The notes: generated from the sequence alone by a model not told the origin. A DNA stretch of 64,000 nt from Acinetobacter nosocomialis NIPH 2119 (GCF_000368085.1 NZ_KB849239.1:2941715-3005714), one strand, 5' to 3'; shown: positions 1 through 10,900, numbered from the stretch's first letter. A program made the numbers and translations.

Positions 1-15
1 AAACTGCTCATATAT

Positions 16-91
<76 letters not shown>

Positions 92-101
92 AATTTAAAA
101 G

Positions 102-128
102 GCCCTAGTCAAAAGACTGGGGCTTTTT
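102..128 (+). terminator. Intrinsic terminator after tRNA-Gly
   Basis: The arms GCCCTAGTC and GACTGGGGC (one G-U pair) enclose an AAAA loop and run into a T tract. It follows the tRNA by about 10 bases. No gene is visible between it and the phosphopantetheinyl transferase stop at 263. Confidence 0.85.
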
Positions 129-262
129 TCTTTTTATCGATCCTTATTTTTTTACTTTATCAATTCAGAGCATAACTTACTGAGAAGAACCCGGTTCAAG
201 TCCAACGAAAGACTTTCTAGCTTCTACCCGATTCACCTTTTTAAATTGCCAGTTACATCCAT

Positions 263-1024
263 TTAATTATATTTACAAGGTGTCGGCTTCATTGGATGCA
301 TAGATATACACGGCAATAATTGGAAACAGTCCATATTAAAGCGTTCTATATGGTGGCTCTGCTGTAAACATATGGAAAAGATAAAATTGCAGTCATAGAT
401 ATAACTTTGAAAATAATAATGTTCTGTTTTTTGAGCATTATGAGTTGCATCAAAAAACTTTATATGTTCAGAAAAGACACTGAAATTCAGCTTCTTTAAA
501 TGGCTACTCATTCCTTGACCAGTACATTTAATATAGGCTTCTTTCAAGGTCCATATTTGAAAAAACCGCTGATATACGCTGAATGGGTCAATCGGTTCAT
601 TTTCCTGAATCCACTCTATTTCACTTAGGTCTAATACACTATCGACACGCCTCCATTGGAACTCTCGATTCACTCGTTCAACATCAACACCGATTTCCCC
701 TTCTTCAGTCACAGCAAGGACAATAACGTCCGCTGAATGACTAAGATTAAAATAAATCGTCTTACTACCTTGTACAAAAGGTTTACCGTTCGGTTGTAAT
801 TGAATATTGACTTGATGGGCTGAAATACCCAGCTTATCTGCTAGAACAGACTTCGTTAAGACACGAGAAATTAAGAAAAGACGCGCTGCCTGAGGAAGAT
901 ATTGATCATATCTCAACTTTTCTGCGGCATTGAGAAAGCTGAGATAATGACTCAATATGAGATGATTATCTGGTACCCGTGAAACTGGGCAAATATAAAC
1001 CTGCACTTGGGGTATATCAGACAT
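263..1024 (-). CDS. Sfp-type 4'-phosphopantetheinyl transferase
   Basis: This enzyme transfers phosphopantetheine from CoA onto a serine of carrier proteins, converting the apo-ACP and apo-PCP of this cluster to active forms. At 253 residues it has the usual length of the Sfp/Gsp family. The signature blocks are visible: GVDVERV (Mg and CoA binding) in the middle and WTLKEAYIKCTGQG further on. The ATG at 1024 is preferred over a GTG one codon upstream. The start overlaps the stop of the upstream epimerase-hydrolase gene by 8 bases (ATGTCTGA), so the two are translationally coupled. It is the last gene of the lipopeptide operon and corresponds by position to A1S_0119 of A. baumannii. Its likely clients are the free ACP at 11930-12190 and the PCP of the synthetase. 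Confidence 0.93.
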   Translation of the reverse strand: MSDIPQVQVYICPVSRVPDNHLILSHYLSFLNAAEKLRYDQYLPQAARLFLISRVLTKSVLADKLGISAHQVNIQLQPNGKPFVQGSKTIYFNLSHSADVIVLAVTEEGEIGVDVERVNREFQWRRVDSVLDLSEIEWIQENEPIDPFSVYQRFFQIWTLKEAYIKCTGQGMSSHLKKLNFSVFSEHIKFFDATHNAQKTEHYYFQSYIYDCNFIFSICLQQSHHIERFNMDCFQLLPCISMHPMKPTPCKYN

Positions 1025-2882
1025 CACTAAGTTGCGCTGTAGTACTGATATACTTTGTTAGAACTGGTGTGAGGTAATCATAAACCGCTTCTACATGGGT
1101 AATGTGTGGATTATGACCTGCGCCAGCAATGATATGTACAGGAATATCAGGACTTATTGGGGTAACAATTGGATTTTTCTCTCCAATAATAATCTCGACT
1201 TTAGATCGAAGCTCATTGAGCAGAGTAGTTTGAGCGGCTCGTTGCTGTGGCAAATTAACGAGATGCATATACTCGCTAATATGCTTAGATACTGACACAC
1301 GACATAATGAATCCATCGCATAGCCCACTGACGGATTTTTTTGTCCATCTGGATGCAGATCTTTAGCAATGATATCTTTCGGCACAAAACGGAAAATTAA
1401 ATTAGAGATGGCCTGTATTTGGAATATTTTAGCAGCCCGCGCCTGAACAAAATAAGGTGATATCAGGATAAGGCGAGCAACTTTATCTGGATATTTCTTT
1501 GCAAGATTTAATGCGAAAAGACACCCTAACGAGTGAGCAATCACAACACTATTTGGTGCTAAAAGCTTTGAAGCAACATCAATAAATTGATGGTTGTTAT
1601 CTTCCATTATCTCATAACTACCCGAACGCCCAAGTCCCGGTAGGTCCATCATAGCGACCTGATCATATGTAATTCTATTGATGATTGGAGACCAGCATGC
1701 ACTATCAAATGGGATTCCATGTAAAAATAATGCAGAAGCTTTTTCTGAACCAAGCGACTGTTTAATATAGGTTTCTGTCCAATATCGACTCTGATAGCTG
1801 AAACGACTCGGTGTAGCTACTTGCATATGACCAAAACGTGTGAGTACCAGACGATCAATCCAGTGAGAGAAATAAGGAGTAGTATTGATTAGATCAGCAA
1901 TCCCCATCTTCGTTGCCATCATCTCTGTTTCAGCGACTTGATAGTTTTCATTAGAAATGAAAGCAAGTTGCTCTTTGGAGCTATCAAGCAATACTTCAGG
2001 TAATTTCTCGAGTAGAATTTTAGGGAGTTGCAAATGTGGTGTACTCACTCCTAAATACTCGGCAGCCAGATGGATCAGGTGATGAAATTTCGGCGTCGCA
2101 GGATCGAGCAGCATATACTCCTGAGCAATGGTTTCAGGATAAAACATGGTGCGGATTAGGAAGCTTACAATATATTGCATATTACAAAGTGGTAAGAATG
2201 TGTCACGACCACCAGGCAGTGCCATCAGTCGTCCCTGATATAACTTACCAATCATTTCGGCAATACCAATATATTGCATATCGCCATAACGATAAAAACC
2301 ATCAATAACTGTAGCAGGATGTATTGCAGTCCATGGCACATTTAAACGCTTACAAGCCTCAATGAAAGCCTGATGACCTAAAAGTTTCGAAGCCTCATAA
2401 CCGCCGTATTTACGATATAAATCATCAGGTGAACCTTTCGGTGGAGAAACCATGCGGTATCCACCAATCCAGATGAATCGCTCAAGCTGTTTTAATGTTG
2501 CCGCCCACTCAATCAAGGCAAGGCCTGATTTTACATTGGTAAGTTGAGCATCAGCTTTACTAATTCCCCAATTAAATGATGCAGCCAAATGATAAATAAC
2601 ATGGATCTTCGTTTGAGTATCCGCTAATAGAGAGTCCAGCTTAAAATCACGGCTTAAATCATATTCAACAAAAGAAATAGAGGGATCAATCAGCCCTTCT
2701 GTTGCAATGAAATCTAATAGTTTTTCTTTCTTGGTTGGAGCATTACGCAGTGCAGCGATTACTTGATGACCTTGACGTAAAAGTTCAACAACTAATCTGC
2801 TTCCAATAAAACCAGCTGCACCTGTTACTAATATAGTTTTCCGTGAAAAATTATCTTTTTTTGCTTTATTTAAATTATCCAT
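1017..2882 (-). CDS. NAD-dependent epimerase / alpha-beta hydrolase fusion
   Basis: A 621-residue two-domain protein. The N-terminal half is an extended short-chain dehydrogenase. It has the Rossmann motif TGAAGFIGSRL near residue 20 and the catalytic pair YEASK in the middle of the half. The C-terminal portion, from about residue 385, is an alpha/beta hydrolase with an HG oxyanion segment (LFLHGIP), a nucleophile elbow AHSLG and a late histidine in GAGHNPH. The elbow starts with Ala where GxSxG has Gly. Its place in the operon suggests reduction or oxidation and hydrolytic tailoring of the acyl-peptide, but the substrate cannot be read from sequence. It sits between the outer-membrane protein gene and the phosphopantetheinyl transferase, with the same strand order as A1S_0118. 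The fusion appears intact. Confidence 0.88.
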   Translation of the reverse strand: MDNLNKAKKDNFSRKTILVTGAAGFIGSRLVVELLRQGHQVIAALRNAPTKKEKLLDFIATEGLIDPSISFVEYDLSRDFKLDSLLADTQTKIHVIYHLAASFNWGISKADAQLTNVKSGLALIEWAATLKQLERFIWIGGYRMVSPPKGSPDDLYRKYGGYEASKLLGHQAFIEACKRLNVPWTAIHPATVIDGFYRYGDMQYIGIAEMIGKLYQGRLMALPGGRDTFLPLCNMQYIVSFLIRTMFYPETIAQEYMLLDPATPKFHHLIHLAAEYLGVSTPHLQLPKILLEKLPEVLLDSSKEQLAFISNENYQVAETEMMATKMGIADLINTTPYFSHWIDRLVLTRFGHMQVATPSRFSYQSRYWTETYIKQSLGSEKASALFLHGIPFDSACWSPIINRITYDQVAMMDLPGLGRSGSYEIMEDNNHQFIDVASKLLAPNSVVIAHSLGCLFALNLAKKYPDKVARLILISPYFVQARAAKIFQIQAISNLIFRFVPKDIIAKDLHPDGQKNPSVGYAMDSLCRVSVSKHISEYMHLVNLPQQRAAQTTLLNELRSKVEIIIGEKNPIVTPISPDIPVHIIAGAGHNPHITHVEAVYDYLTPVLTKYISTTAQLSDV

Positions 2883-2934
2883 AAATCACCTTATTAGGGA
2901 TTGCGAGCTCCAGTATTACTTGAAGCGGATTATC

Positions 2935-4206
2935 TTAAAAATTATATCGAATCTGGGCATATACCAGACTGTTATCTCTAAATTGTCCAAACACAGTATC
3001 ATTTCTGCCCCAGAAGCGATCGCCACCTGCATTCAGCTGCCAGTGATCATTGAGGTTGTAATTAATACGTACTCTTAGTAACTCATTCGGTTTGGGCGCA
3101 AAATAGAACCCTGTTACTTCTAATTTTAAATTGTCATTCAGCAGGTTAAGTGCATAGCGCAGCATAGCTCCATACTGATTTTGCTGATATTGATCACTAA
3201 TTGTTTGCTGATAACGGTAAACTTCTCTCAATAATGGATCTGTCAAGCTATCGGCAGACCTTACGTCCTCTGTATGTTTGTACACACCCATTAAGCTTAG
3301 CGTAGTATTTTTTAATGACCATTCGGGTCCCATGACCACGGTTAAATTATTTTTCTTATGTGTAAGATCTTCGCTGCCATCCGAGTCAGTCTTTGTATAT
3401 GCAGCTTCACCACGCCACACGATATCGTTACGGTTATAACTGAAATCAATCCCATAGACAGACATAGGATTATTTTTCAATTGTAACGTTGCTCCTGTTG
3501 GAGATAACGACTGCAATGACAGATCAGGCATGTGATCTAAACCTGAAAAATACGATGCACCTACATCTAGACCATCTACGGAATAATCCCAACGCACTGC
3601 AAACGCAGGACGGCTCTTACGGTCTATGTCATACTGAACACCAGCAATCTGACGCAATGGAATCACATCTGAACGGCTACGCGGATACCATAATGCCGTC
3701 CATTTATTAGTTCCAGATTCAGGAATATACGTCAATTTGAGTGCGTCATTTCCAAGACGTTGATCTGTCTCATCTGGCACTAGACGCGTATAGTCACGAG
3801 GCGAGAGATTATCCGTTGGGTTAATCCCATCAGCTCTCCCCCAGACCACAATCTGGCGACCAAAGTCGAAATAAAACGTTTGATCCCAGTTATAAGATGC
3901 ATACAACTCACGTAAGTTGCGATTCACCTTACTCACCTGATCCGGATTTACAGTATGGTCCGTTTCGTCTCCAATATTTATATCGTAATGGATCTTAAAC
4001 GCTGGGTTAAACTTAAGCGTACCATTGGACCAGAAACTTGCTTGCCCAATATTTTTTAACGAACTTAAATCACGATCTGATGACCACACATCGAGTCTGA
4101 CCGAGTTCTGGCTTACAAAACTAATTTCGCTGTCATCTGCATAAGCATGTTGCAGTAGCATAAAGCTACTACAGCATGCAAATACCCAATAGGCACCTTG
4201 CGTCAT
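2935..4206 (-). CDS. Outer-membrane beta-barrel protein, DUF1302-like
   Basis: A 423-residue protein with an N-terminal signal segment ending near HAYADD, a body of alternating residues typical of beta strands, and a C-terminal IRYNF ending with the terminal Phe of barrel proteins. The stretch GRQIVVWGRADGINPTDNL resembles the GRQ-WG-ADG block of DUF1302 proteins, which are often encoded beside RND exporters and LolA-like proteins. It overlaps the upstream exporter gene by four bases (4203-4206), so co-translation is likely. I infer that it forms the outer-membrane part of the export route for the lipopeptide. A maturation or anchoring role is also possible. Specific function is not recognised. 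Confidence 0.8.
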   Translation of the reverse strand: MTQGAYWVFACCSSFMLLQHAYADDSEISFVSQNSVRLDVWSSDRDLSSLKNIGQASFWSNGTLKFNPAFKIHYDINIGDETDHTVNPDQVSKVNRNLRELYASYNWDQTFYFDFGRQIVVWGRADGINPTDNLSPRDYTRLVPDETDQRLGNDALKLTYIPESGTNKWTALWYPRSRSDVIPLRQIAGVQYDIDRKSRPAFAVRWDYSVDGLDVGASYFSGLDHMPDLSLQSLSPTGATLQLKNNPMSVYGIDFSYNRNDIVWRGEAAYTKTDSDGSEDLTHKKNNLTVVMGPEWSLKNTTLSLMGVYKHTEDVRSADSLTDPLLREVYRYQQTISDQYQQNQYGAMLRYALNLLNDNLKLEVTGFYFAPKPNELLRVRINYNLNDHWQLNAGGDRFWGRNDTVFGQFRDNSLVYAQIRYNF

Positions 4207-7200
4207 TTTTCAAGGCTCTGCGGTGAGAAAAGCTTATCGGATAAAGTTTTTTCTGCGACAAAATCATTGACGATCACTTGCGTCATATGTTGAGTTTGCA
4301 AGTTTTTCGCCATAGATTTCATAGCCTGCCATCTTGGTTTCACTTTGCCGTAAGGACGGATATCGGTGAACTCAATGTGCTTTAACGGCTTACCTGCGGT
4401 ATCCCAAATATCGATGGTTGCTGTAACAAAGTTGTCTTTGAGTATGCACATGCGACGTTTGCTATAACCAAAGTCACTCTTCACCGTATTATTGATTGGC
4501 GTTGCTTCAATCATGTAGCAATCTTTACCATTAAATTTGCCATCTGCCAGTTTCGTGTACTTCCAGTCACTGAGCTTATAGCCAAGTACATCACCATAAC
4601 TAAAATCGGTACCAATAAAAGCATCGCCCTTATTCGCTGATGCTAGTCGACGTACTTTTTTCAATGCAGGCAAATAGACAAACATGCTATCACTGCCTTT
4701 TGCATTTTCAATCAACAGTGTCGTAGTGCCTTGGACATCCGCTGGCGAGATGAACTCAGTCAAACGCATATTGTTCTGAGTATTTCCAGCAAGCTTAGTC
4801 ATATTTTTAGTCATACGTACACGTTGCTCACCATTTTTAGACGTCAGAATAAATTTGGCGCTAGCAGTTGAAGACAAGAACTTAGAGGCATCATCACTAC
4901 GATTAACAATGTCTTGAGCCTCATCTGCATGTGATGTTTTAGGTAGTGAAAAAGTAAGTGCCGTACCCAACAAAAGGCTTGTCACGACAGTTTGTGCAAC
5001 AGGAATGCTCTTCTTATTTGAAGAAAAGATAAAACGTGGTTTTAGCATCAAAATCATTGTAGGTACCATAATTAAGGTTGCAAATACACTGAAAAGCATC
5101 GCAATCACAATAAACAGCGCTAGCCATTGATGTACGTGGAAGCCCTGTGATAAGGACAGTACACCATAACCACCAGCAACCGCAGTCGCGACGAAAAGAG
5201 AAGCCTTACCAGCTGTACTTAAGGTTTTACGAACAGCATCTTTGATATCTCCGCCTTCTTCACGCAAGATTTCACGCAAGCGATAGAGGAAGTAGATGGC
5301 GTAATCCGCACCGATACCAACAGCCATAGCCGAGATGAGAGAATTTGGAATATTGAGGGGAATATTGAGCCAACCCATTACCCCAAAGATCGCAAGAATT
5401 GAGAATAAAAGGGGTGTCAGAACGATCAGCCCAGCTGAAAGTGAGCGGAAGACCAAAGCTGATATAAAGAAGACGGCAAATGAAATTTGTAGAATATTCA
5501 TGAGTTTGCCGTGGACCATTGTTTCAGTTAAAGCAATAGTCTGAGTCACGTCACCACCAAAACTTACTACAGCTTTATCACCGAATTGACCTGCCATATA
5601 AGTTTTTAGAGATTCAAGGATTTCTGTAATGCGATGATTACTACCTGTTTTCATCAGAATCGTAATCTTGGCATAGCGCTGAGTGGTATCAATGTAGGAA
5701 TCAAAATCCGTCGGCTCACCAGACATTGAATACAACAGTAAATACTGAGCGACAACATCTTTGGTTGCAGGAACCTGAAATGCCTGTGGCTGATCGGCAT
5801 TCATGGCCTGATTCATCCGTTTGATATAGTCCACAATAGAGATTGTTTTACCGACCTCTGGAATTGAATTCGCGAACTTTTCTGTATTATCAATTGCTTT
5901 GAGAATTTCAGGGTTTTCGATACCATCACGAACTTTAGTATCGACCATAATGTAAAGGCTATTTGTTCCACCAAGAGACTGATTCAAAAATCTGTCGTCT
6001 TGCTGCATTGGTAGGTCACGCGAGAAGAAATTTCGACTATCGTTATCTACTACAATACGGCTGGTGCCGATAGCAAGTAAGACACCTACTACCGCAATCG
6101 CAGTCATTAACATCATTCGCGGACGAACTGACAAAATAGCATCACCAATACGGTTTGGAATCCAATCCCATATCGGTAGACCTTTACGTTTGACCTTCGT
6201 AGCAGAAGGTGGTGGCAACATCGAGCGCAGTGCCGGAATAAAAGTCATCTCAATCACGAGTGTACTAATGATCCCGATCCCAGTAAAAATACCGAATGAA
6301 CGAATAGTCGGAATATTGAAAGTTAACAGGGAGAAGAACCCAGCCGCTGCAATTCCGCCAGCCAATATCATAACAGGACCAACACGGACCAGAGATTGAA
6401 CAACAGCTTCACTATTGGCAGCTTTAGGCTCCATCCCTTGAGCAAGCAAACGGTCAAAGTCTTCGTAGTACCGCTTTAACAACTGTACGGCATGACCTGC
6501 TGCGATGGCCAAAATCAAAATTGGTGTAGGCGAGTTAAAAATATCCATCGGCTGTTTAAATAGGCCCATCATGCCCATACCCCATGCCACAGACAGCAAA
6601 GCTGTAACGAGTGGCAAGATCAACCCCTGCTTACTGCGAAATGCTTCAAAGTGCAATAAACCTATCACCAACACAGCAATTGGGAACAAGATATTGATAC
6701 GCTTAGAATAATCTTCAGCTTTATCGAGATAGACGGGATTGCCACCAACACTGATGGTCATATCTTTAGATTGTTCGCTCTCTACAATTTTGTTGATTGG
6801 AGCCATCATCTTCTGGAAGCCTTCCGGGCTTTCCTCAAGCTCAAGCAAAATTGCAGCAGTTCTTTGATCTTTAGATACGACTGAATTCATATAGGTCGGG
6901 TTCATTGCCAACATTTTTTTCAAATGATCGATATCGTCCTGAGTTACAGAACTGGTTGGCAATAATTTCTTGGCATCAAACCCTTCCGAATTAGCCATGA
7001 TCCCTTTGGCTTGGCGTGCAGCCAGACTCATCATCGTAGAACGAACTACGCCAGGTGCATTGTCAACTTCCTCGGTAATATGTTTAACTTTTTCTAATAC
7101 TTGCGGCTGATAAATATCACCTTGTTTCGGTGTGATGCCGATCACGACCATATACTTGGAACCGAATTTCTTTTCGATCAGTTTGGTCGAGGTGATATAA

Positions 7201-7949
7201 GGATGCCCATTAGGTGCAAGTGCGCCCGGATCAATAATAATTTTTACGCCCGATGCGAGATATGCCAAGACAATCGTTAAGAGCATGACTACGGTCAGCA
7301 CAATACGGCGATGGCTGAGAATCCAACGCGCATATTTTTCCATCACTGGATGAGTCTTTTGAAGTGGTGTTTCGATCTCGTGTGATTTTTTATCGGCCTC
7401 TTGTGCTGGCTCTTCAATCTCTTGTGATGGCTTCTCGATCTCCTGCGATAGCTTCTCGATCTCTTGCGACGGTTCTTCGATCTCCTGTGCTTGCTGACTC
7501 ACTGCCTCATAGGTTCCACCCTTTTTGGCCAGTGCTTGGAGATTAATAAGATCTTTCTTGAACTGGGCAAGAACCATCTTTTTTAGCAGTGCATCGGGAA
7601 AGACACCAAAAAAGCCGCCTGGTTCCGCCACAAAAAGCCACTCAATCCATGTACCTTCTGGATGCGGTTTAAAGTGGTAAGTACCCGTATAAAGAAAAGG
7701 TCCTTCTAGCACTTGAAAGGCATATAATTCGTTGGGTACCAGATGTGTAATTTCACCTTTAAAGGCCAACTCACGACCAGCAAAGGTCAAACCGATTTCA
7801 TACCTACTGCCCACACGCGGAGTATTATCTAGCAGCTCAGAATGCTTACATGACAATTGCCAGCTTGCATCATGACCCGGGTTGGCAAGATATTTAAAGA
7901 CCTTATCAATATCGCCTGGTATGAGGAAAGCATGTTCTATGGTCACCAT
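4203..7949 (-). CDS. RND-family exporter with N-terminal SRPBCC and C-terminal LolA-like domains
   Basis: A 1248-residue fusion. Residues about 1-150 look like an SRPBCC/START-like ligand-binding domain. Residues about 155-200 are a charged linker of seven-residue repeats (SQEIEKP and variants). From about 205 to 985 is an RND/MMPL-type permease with two sets of membrane segments and two large periplasmic loops. A second signal-like hydrophobic stretch ending TSHADE near residue 1005 leads into a LolA-like outer-membrane-lipoprotein-sorting domain with MFVYLPALKKVRRLAS and GTDFSYGD. The family moves hydrophobic compounds across the inner membrane, and the C-terminal domain would sit in the periplasm as a lipid-binding chaperone. 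It lies between the synthetase and the outer-membrane protein gene, so export of the lipopeptide is the natural role. Confidence 0.87.
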   Translation of the reverse strand: MVTIEHAFLIPGDIDKVFKYLANPGHDASWQLSCKHSELLDNTPRVGSRYEIGLTFAGRELAFKGEITHLVPNELYAFQVLEGPFLYTGTYHFKPHPEGTWIEWLFVAEPGGFFGVFPDALLKKMVLAQFKKDLINLQALAKKGGTYEAVSQQAQEIEEPSQEIEKLSQEIEKPSQEIEEPAQEADKKSHEIETPLQKTHPVMEKYARWILSHRRIVLTVVMLLTIVLAYLASGVKIIIDPGALAPNGHPYITSTKLIEKKFGSKYMVVIGITPKQGDIYQPQVLEKVKHITEEVDNAPGVVRSTMMSLAARQAKGIMANSEGFDAKKLLPTSSVTQDDIDHLKKMLAMNPTYMNSVVSKDQRTAAILLELEESPEGFQKMMAPINKIVESEQSKDMTISVGGNPVYLDKAEDYSKRINILFPIAVLVIGLLHFEAFRSKQGLILPLVTALLSVAWGMGMMGLFKQPMDIFNSPTPILILAIAAGHAVQLLKRYYEDFDRLLAQGMEPKAANSEAVVQSLVRVGPVMILAGGIAAAGFFSLLTFNIPTIRSFGIFTGIGIISTLVIEMTFIPALRSMLPPPSATKVKRKGLPIWDWIPNRIGDAILSVRPRMMLMTAIAVVGVLLAIGTSRIVVDNDSRNFFSRDLPMQQDDRFLNQSLGGTNSLYIMVDTKVRDGIENPEILKAIDNTEKFANSIPEVGKTISIVDYIKRMNQAMNADQPQAFQVPATKDVVAQYLLLYSMSGEPTDFDSYIDTTQRYAKITILMKTGSNHRITEILESLKTYMAGQFGDKAVVSFGGDVTQTIALTETMVHGKLMNILQISFAVFFISALVFRSLSAGLIVLTPLLFSILAIFGVMGWLNIPLNIPNSLISAMAVGIGADYAIYFLYRLREILREEGGDIKDAVRKTLSTAGKASLFVATAVAGGYGVLSLSQGFHVHQWLALFIVIAMLFSVFATLIMVPTMILMLKPRFIFSSNKKSIPVAQTVVTSLLLGTALTFSLPKTSHADEAQDIVNRSDDASKFLSSTASAKFILTSKNGEQRVRMTKNMTKLAGNTQNNMRLTEFISPADVQGTTTLLIENAKGSDSMFVYLPALKKVRRLASANKGDAFIGTDFSYGDVLGYKLSDWKYTKLADGKFNGKDCYMIEATPINNTVKSDFGYSKRRMCILKDNFVTATIDIWDTAGKPLKHIEFTDIRPYGKVKPRWQAMKSMAKNLQTQHMTQVIVNDFVAEKTLSDKLFSPQSLEK
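7370..7496 (-). repeat. Coding minisatellite of 21-base units in the exporter linker
   Basis: Consecutive near-identical 21-base units encode the linker repeat S/A-Q-E-I-E-K/E-P four to five times, followed by a diverged unit. The unit number is likely to vary between strains by slippage, lengthening or shortening the cytoplasmic tether between the SRPBCC domain and the first membrane segment. Confidence 0.7.
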
Positions 7950-7973
7950 AGTGGTTCTACCTTCTTATATTTT

Positions 7974-10900
7974 TTATGCAGGAACTGGATACATCTGATC
8001 AATTGTCTGGGCCACAGCCGCCACGTTCTCAGCGAACATAATCGATGAATGGTCACCAGGCAGATCCACTTGTGTAAGCGTATCTTTGATCAGTTGATCC
8101 CAACCGAGGCTTTCCCCGAAATCTTCCATCTCATCTTTAGCCTTGACCAAGAGGATCGGAAAATCTTCAGGTTCTGGGAAATAGGTCTGGAGTGCGACGC
8201 CATTAGCCAAATAAGTGTCAAAGTAAAGTCGGAAATCTGATGGATTAGCATCCAAAGGTATAACATTGATAGCTTTAGCTTCTTTAAGCACATGGTCAAA
8301 CATGTGATCTGAACTTAATTCGCGCAAGTATTGCGCTGGGATCGTCAACTTTTTCCCATAAGGGACAGCTAAATCACGAGCAAACCAAGACAAGAGCATG
8401 GCATCATCGGCATCTTCAGGTACATTTTCTGGAATTGGAGCACGAGTATCGATCATGACAATCCCTGTGACCTGCTGCCCCATTTGACGCAACTGACGAC
8501 TGATCTCGTATGCAATCGCACCACCAAAGCACCATCCACCGAGGAAATAAGGCCCCTGAGGCTGCATCTTTTGCATTTCAGCAATATAGAGTGTCGCCAT
8601 TTCTTCAATGGCTACTTCAGCAGCATCAGCTTCAATCAATCCTGGAGACTGAATAGCACGTAAAGTACGATTCGGATTGAGATGACGCGAAAGCTCCATA
8701 TAACAGAAAGTACTACCACCAATCGGATGGAACAGCCACAACGGTTGTTCATAGGTTCCACGACGTAATTCGATTACGATGGAAGGTTTGATTTCTTTAT
8801 TTTCACGGATGATCTCGCCTAAACTTTCTACAGTGGAGTACTGTGCTAGTAAGGCAACTGATAATTCGGTACCAAATACCTTCTTGAGATGATTGACAAG
8901 CTTCACCGCAAGTAATGAATGCCCGCCTAACTCAAAGAAATCATCATGTATACCCACTCGCTTAACTGACAAAATCTGCTCAAAGGTCGTACATAGCTCG
9001 ATTTCGATCGAATCTCGTGGTGCAACATAATCATTGCTCTGCTCAAACACTGGCTCAGGGAACGCCTTACGATCTATTTTGTTACTACCCGTCATTGGAA
9101 ATTCATCCAATTGGATAAACGTACTTGGCACCATATAAGCTGGGAGATGGATTTGCAGGGTCTTTTTCAAACCTGCCATATCAATCTCAGACCCTGTCAC
9201 ATAGGCCACCAGTTTCTGATCGTTGTCGGCAGTGGTCTTAACCAATACTACGGCATCTGTAATACCATCGATCTGTTTGAGAACATTCTCAATTTCACCC
9301 AGTTCAATACGGAATCCACGGATCTTGACTTGGAAGTCCAGACGTCCGTGATGGGTCAAACGCCCATCCATACGCAAACAGACTTTATCTCCAGTACGAT
9401 AAAGTCGACCGGCATTTGGTAGAGATGGCAAGGTTCTGAATTGTGCATCTGTCAAATCAGGTCGTTGCCAGTAATCAATTGCTAGGCCATCGCCTCCAAT
9501 CCAGAGCTCTCCCATAACACCGCGTGGGACCAACCGCTGTTGTTCATCAAGAACATAAAGCTGGGTGTTCGCCATTGGCTGGCCTAAATCAATCAATTTT
9601 GAATCGGTGATATGAGCTGCACTGGACCATACTGTAGTTTCGGTCGGACCATAGATATTCCAGAGACAACTTACTTTGCCCAAAAGTTTTTCTGCAAGTA
9701 TAGGATCGAGTGCCTCGCCGCCACTAACTGCAGTCATACCCGGAATACCGTTCCAGTCGCTATCTAAAAGCATTTTCCAAGAGGCTGGTGTTGCCTGCAT
9801 AATATTGATCGACTTCGCCTGCATATAGTCCACCAGCAAGTTACCATCTAGCGATACCTCACGTGGGCAGACGTGTACCACACCGCCATACATCAACGGA
9901 ATCAATAGCTCAACAACCGAAATATCAAAGGCATAAGTTGTAATCGCCAATAACTGCATATCTGGCGTTGCTTGCAGCCTATCATTCACAGACAGCAAGA
10001 AATTAGCCATTGAAGGATGCCCAATACGCACGCCTTTGGGCTTCCCTGTCGAACCTGAGGTGTACATCACATAAGCGGTATCACCAAAGGCAAGTGTCTC
10101 ACGCACTTGCTCAAGGGGTACAACACCAGCTCGATTAATATCTAAACGAGGCACAGAAACATTAACAGCATCCATTAACTCAGCTTGAGTCAAGATGACT
10201 TTAGGTTCAGCGTCTTCTACGATGTTATGCAGACGTTCTCTTGGGAAACTAGGATCTAATGGCACATATGCTGCTCCTGCCGCCCAAATTCCGAGGATTG
10301 CAGCAGGCAATAGCGTAGTACGGTCTAACATCAGACCTACACGATCACCATTGGTAATATTGTGTGCACGCAAATATTCAGCGATACCAGCGATATGCTG
10401 ACCTAACTCATGATAGCTGACATCATGATCTCTGCAGGTCGTAGCATAGTTGTCACCACGCTCGTCAATCTGCTTCAGAATCATTGCCAATAAATCATGC
10501 TTAGAATAGTCCGTAACCTGACCATGTAGATAGCCTAGCTGGATGTTATTCGCATAACTAGGAGCAATATCTAACTCAATGAGCTTACGCTCAGGATGGG
10601 TCACCATCTCCGATAGTATGATTTGCAGCAGTTGCACCATATTTTCGGCAGACTCTGCAGAGAATATTTCGGAATTGTATTTCAGTACACCAACCAATTC
10701 ACCCTGATATTCACCCCCCATTTCCAGCATAATGTCTAATTGACCTTCTTGCTGGCGAACTGGAAAGCTTCCTAAAGTCAGGTCTTGACCAACTAATGTA
10801 GCTGGATTCTGGATTGGTAAGAGTAGTTCCTTAAACTCATCCATGCCGCCTAGACGTTCCCAGAACATTCCCACCTGAGCCAATGGGTTAATACTGCCAT

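Noticed and set aside
180..205. A T-arm-like string GGTTCAAGTCC downstream of tRNA-Gly
   Set aside because: No acceptor stem or anticodon arm can be assembled around it, and no direct repeat of the tRNA end is seen, so it is not reported as a tRNA fragment or attachment site.
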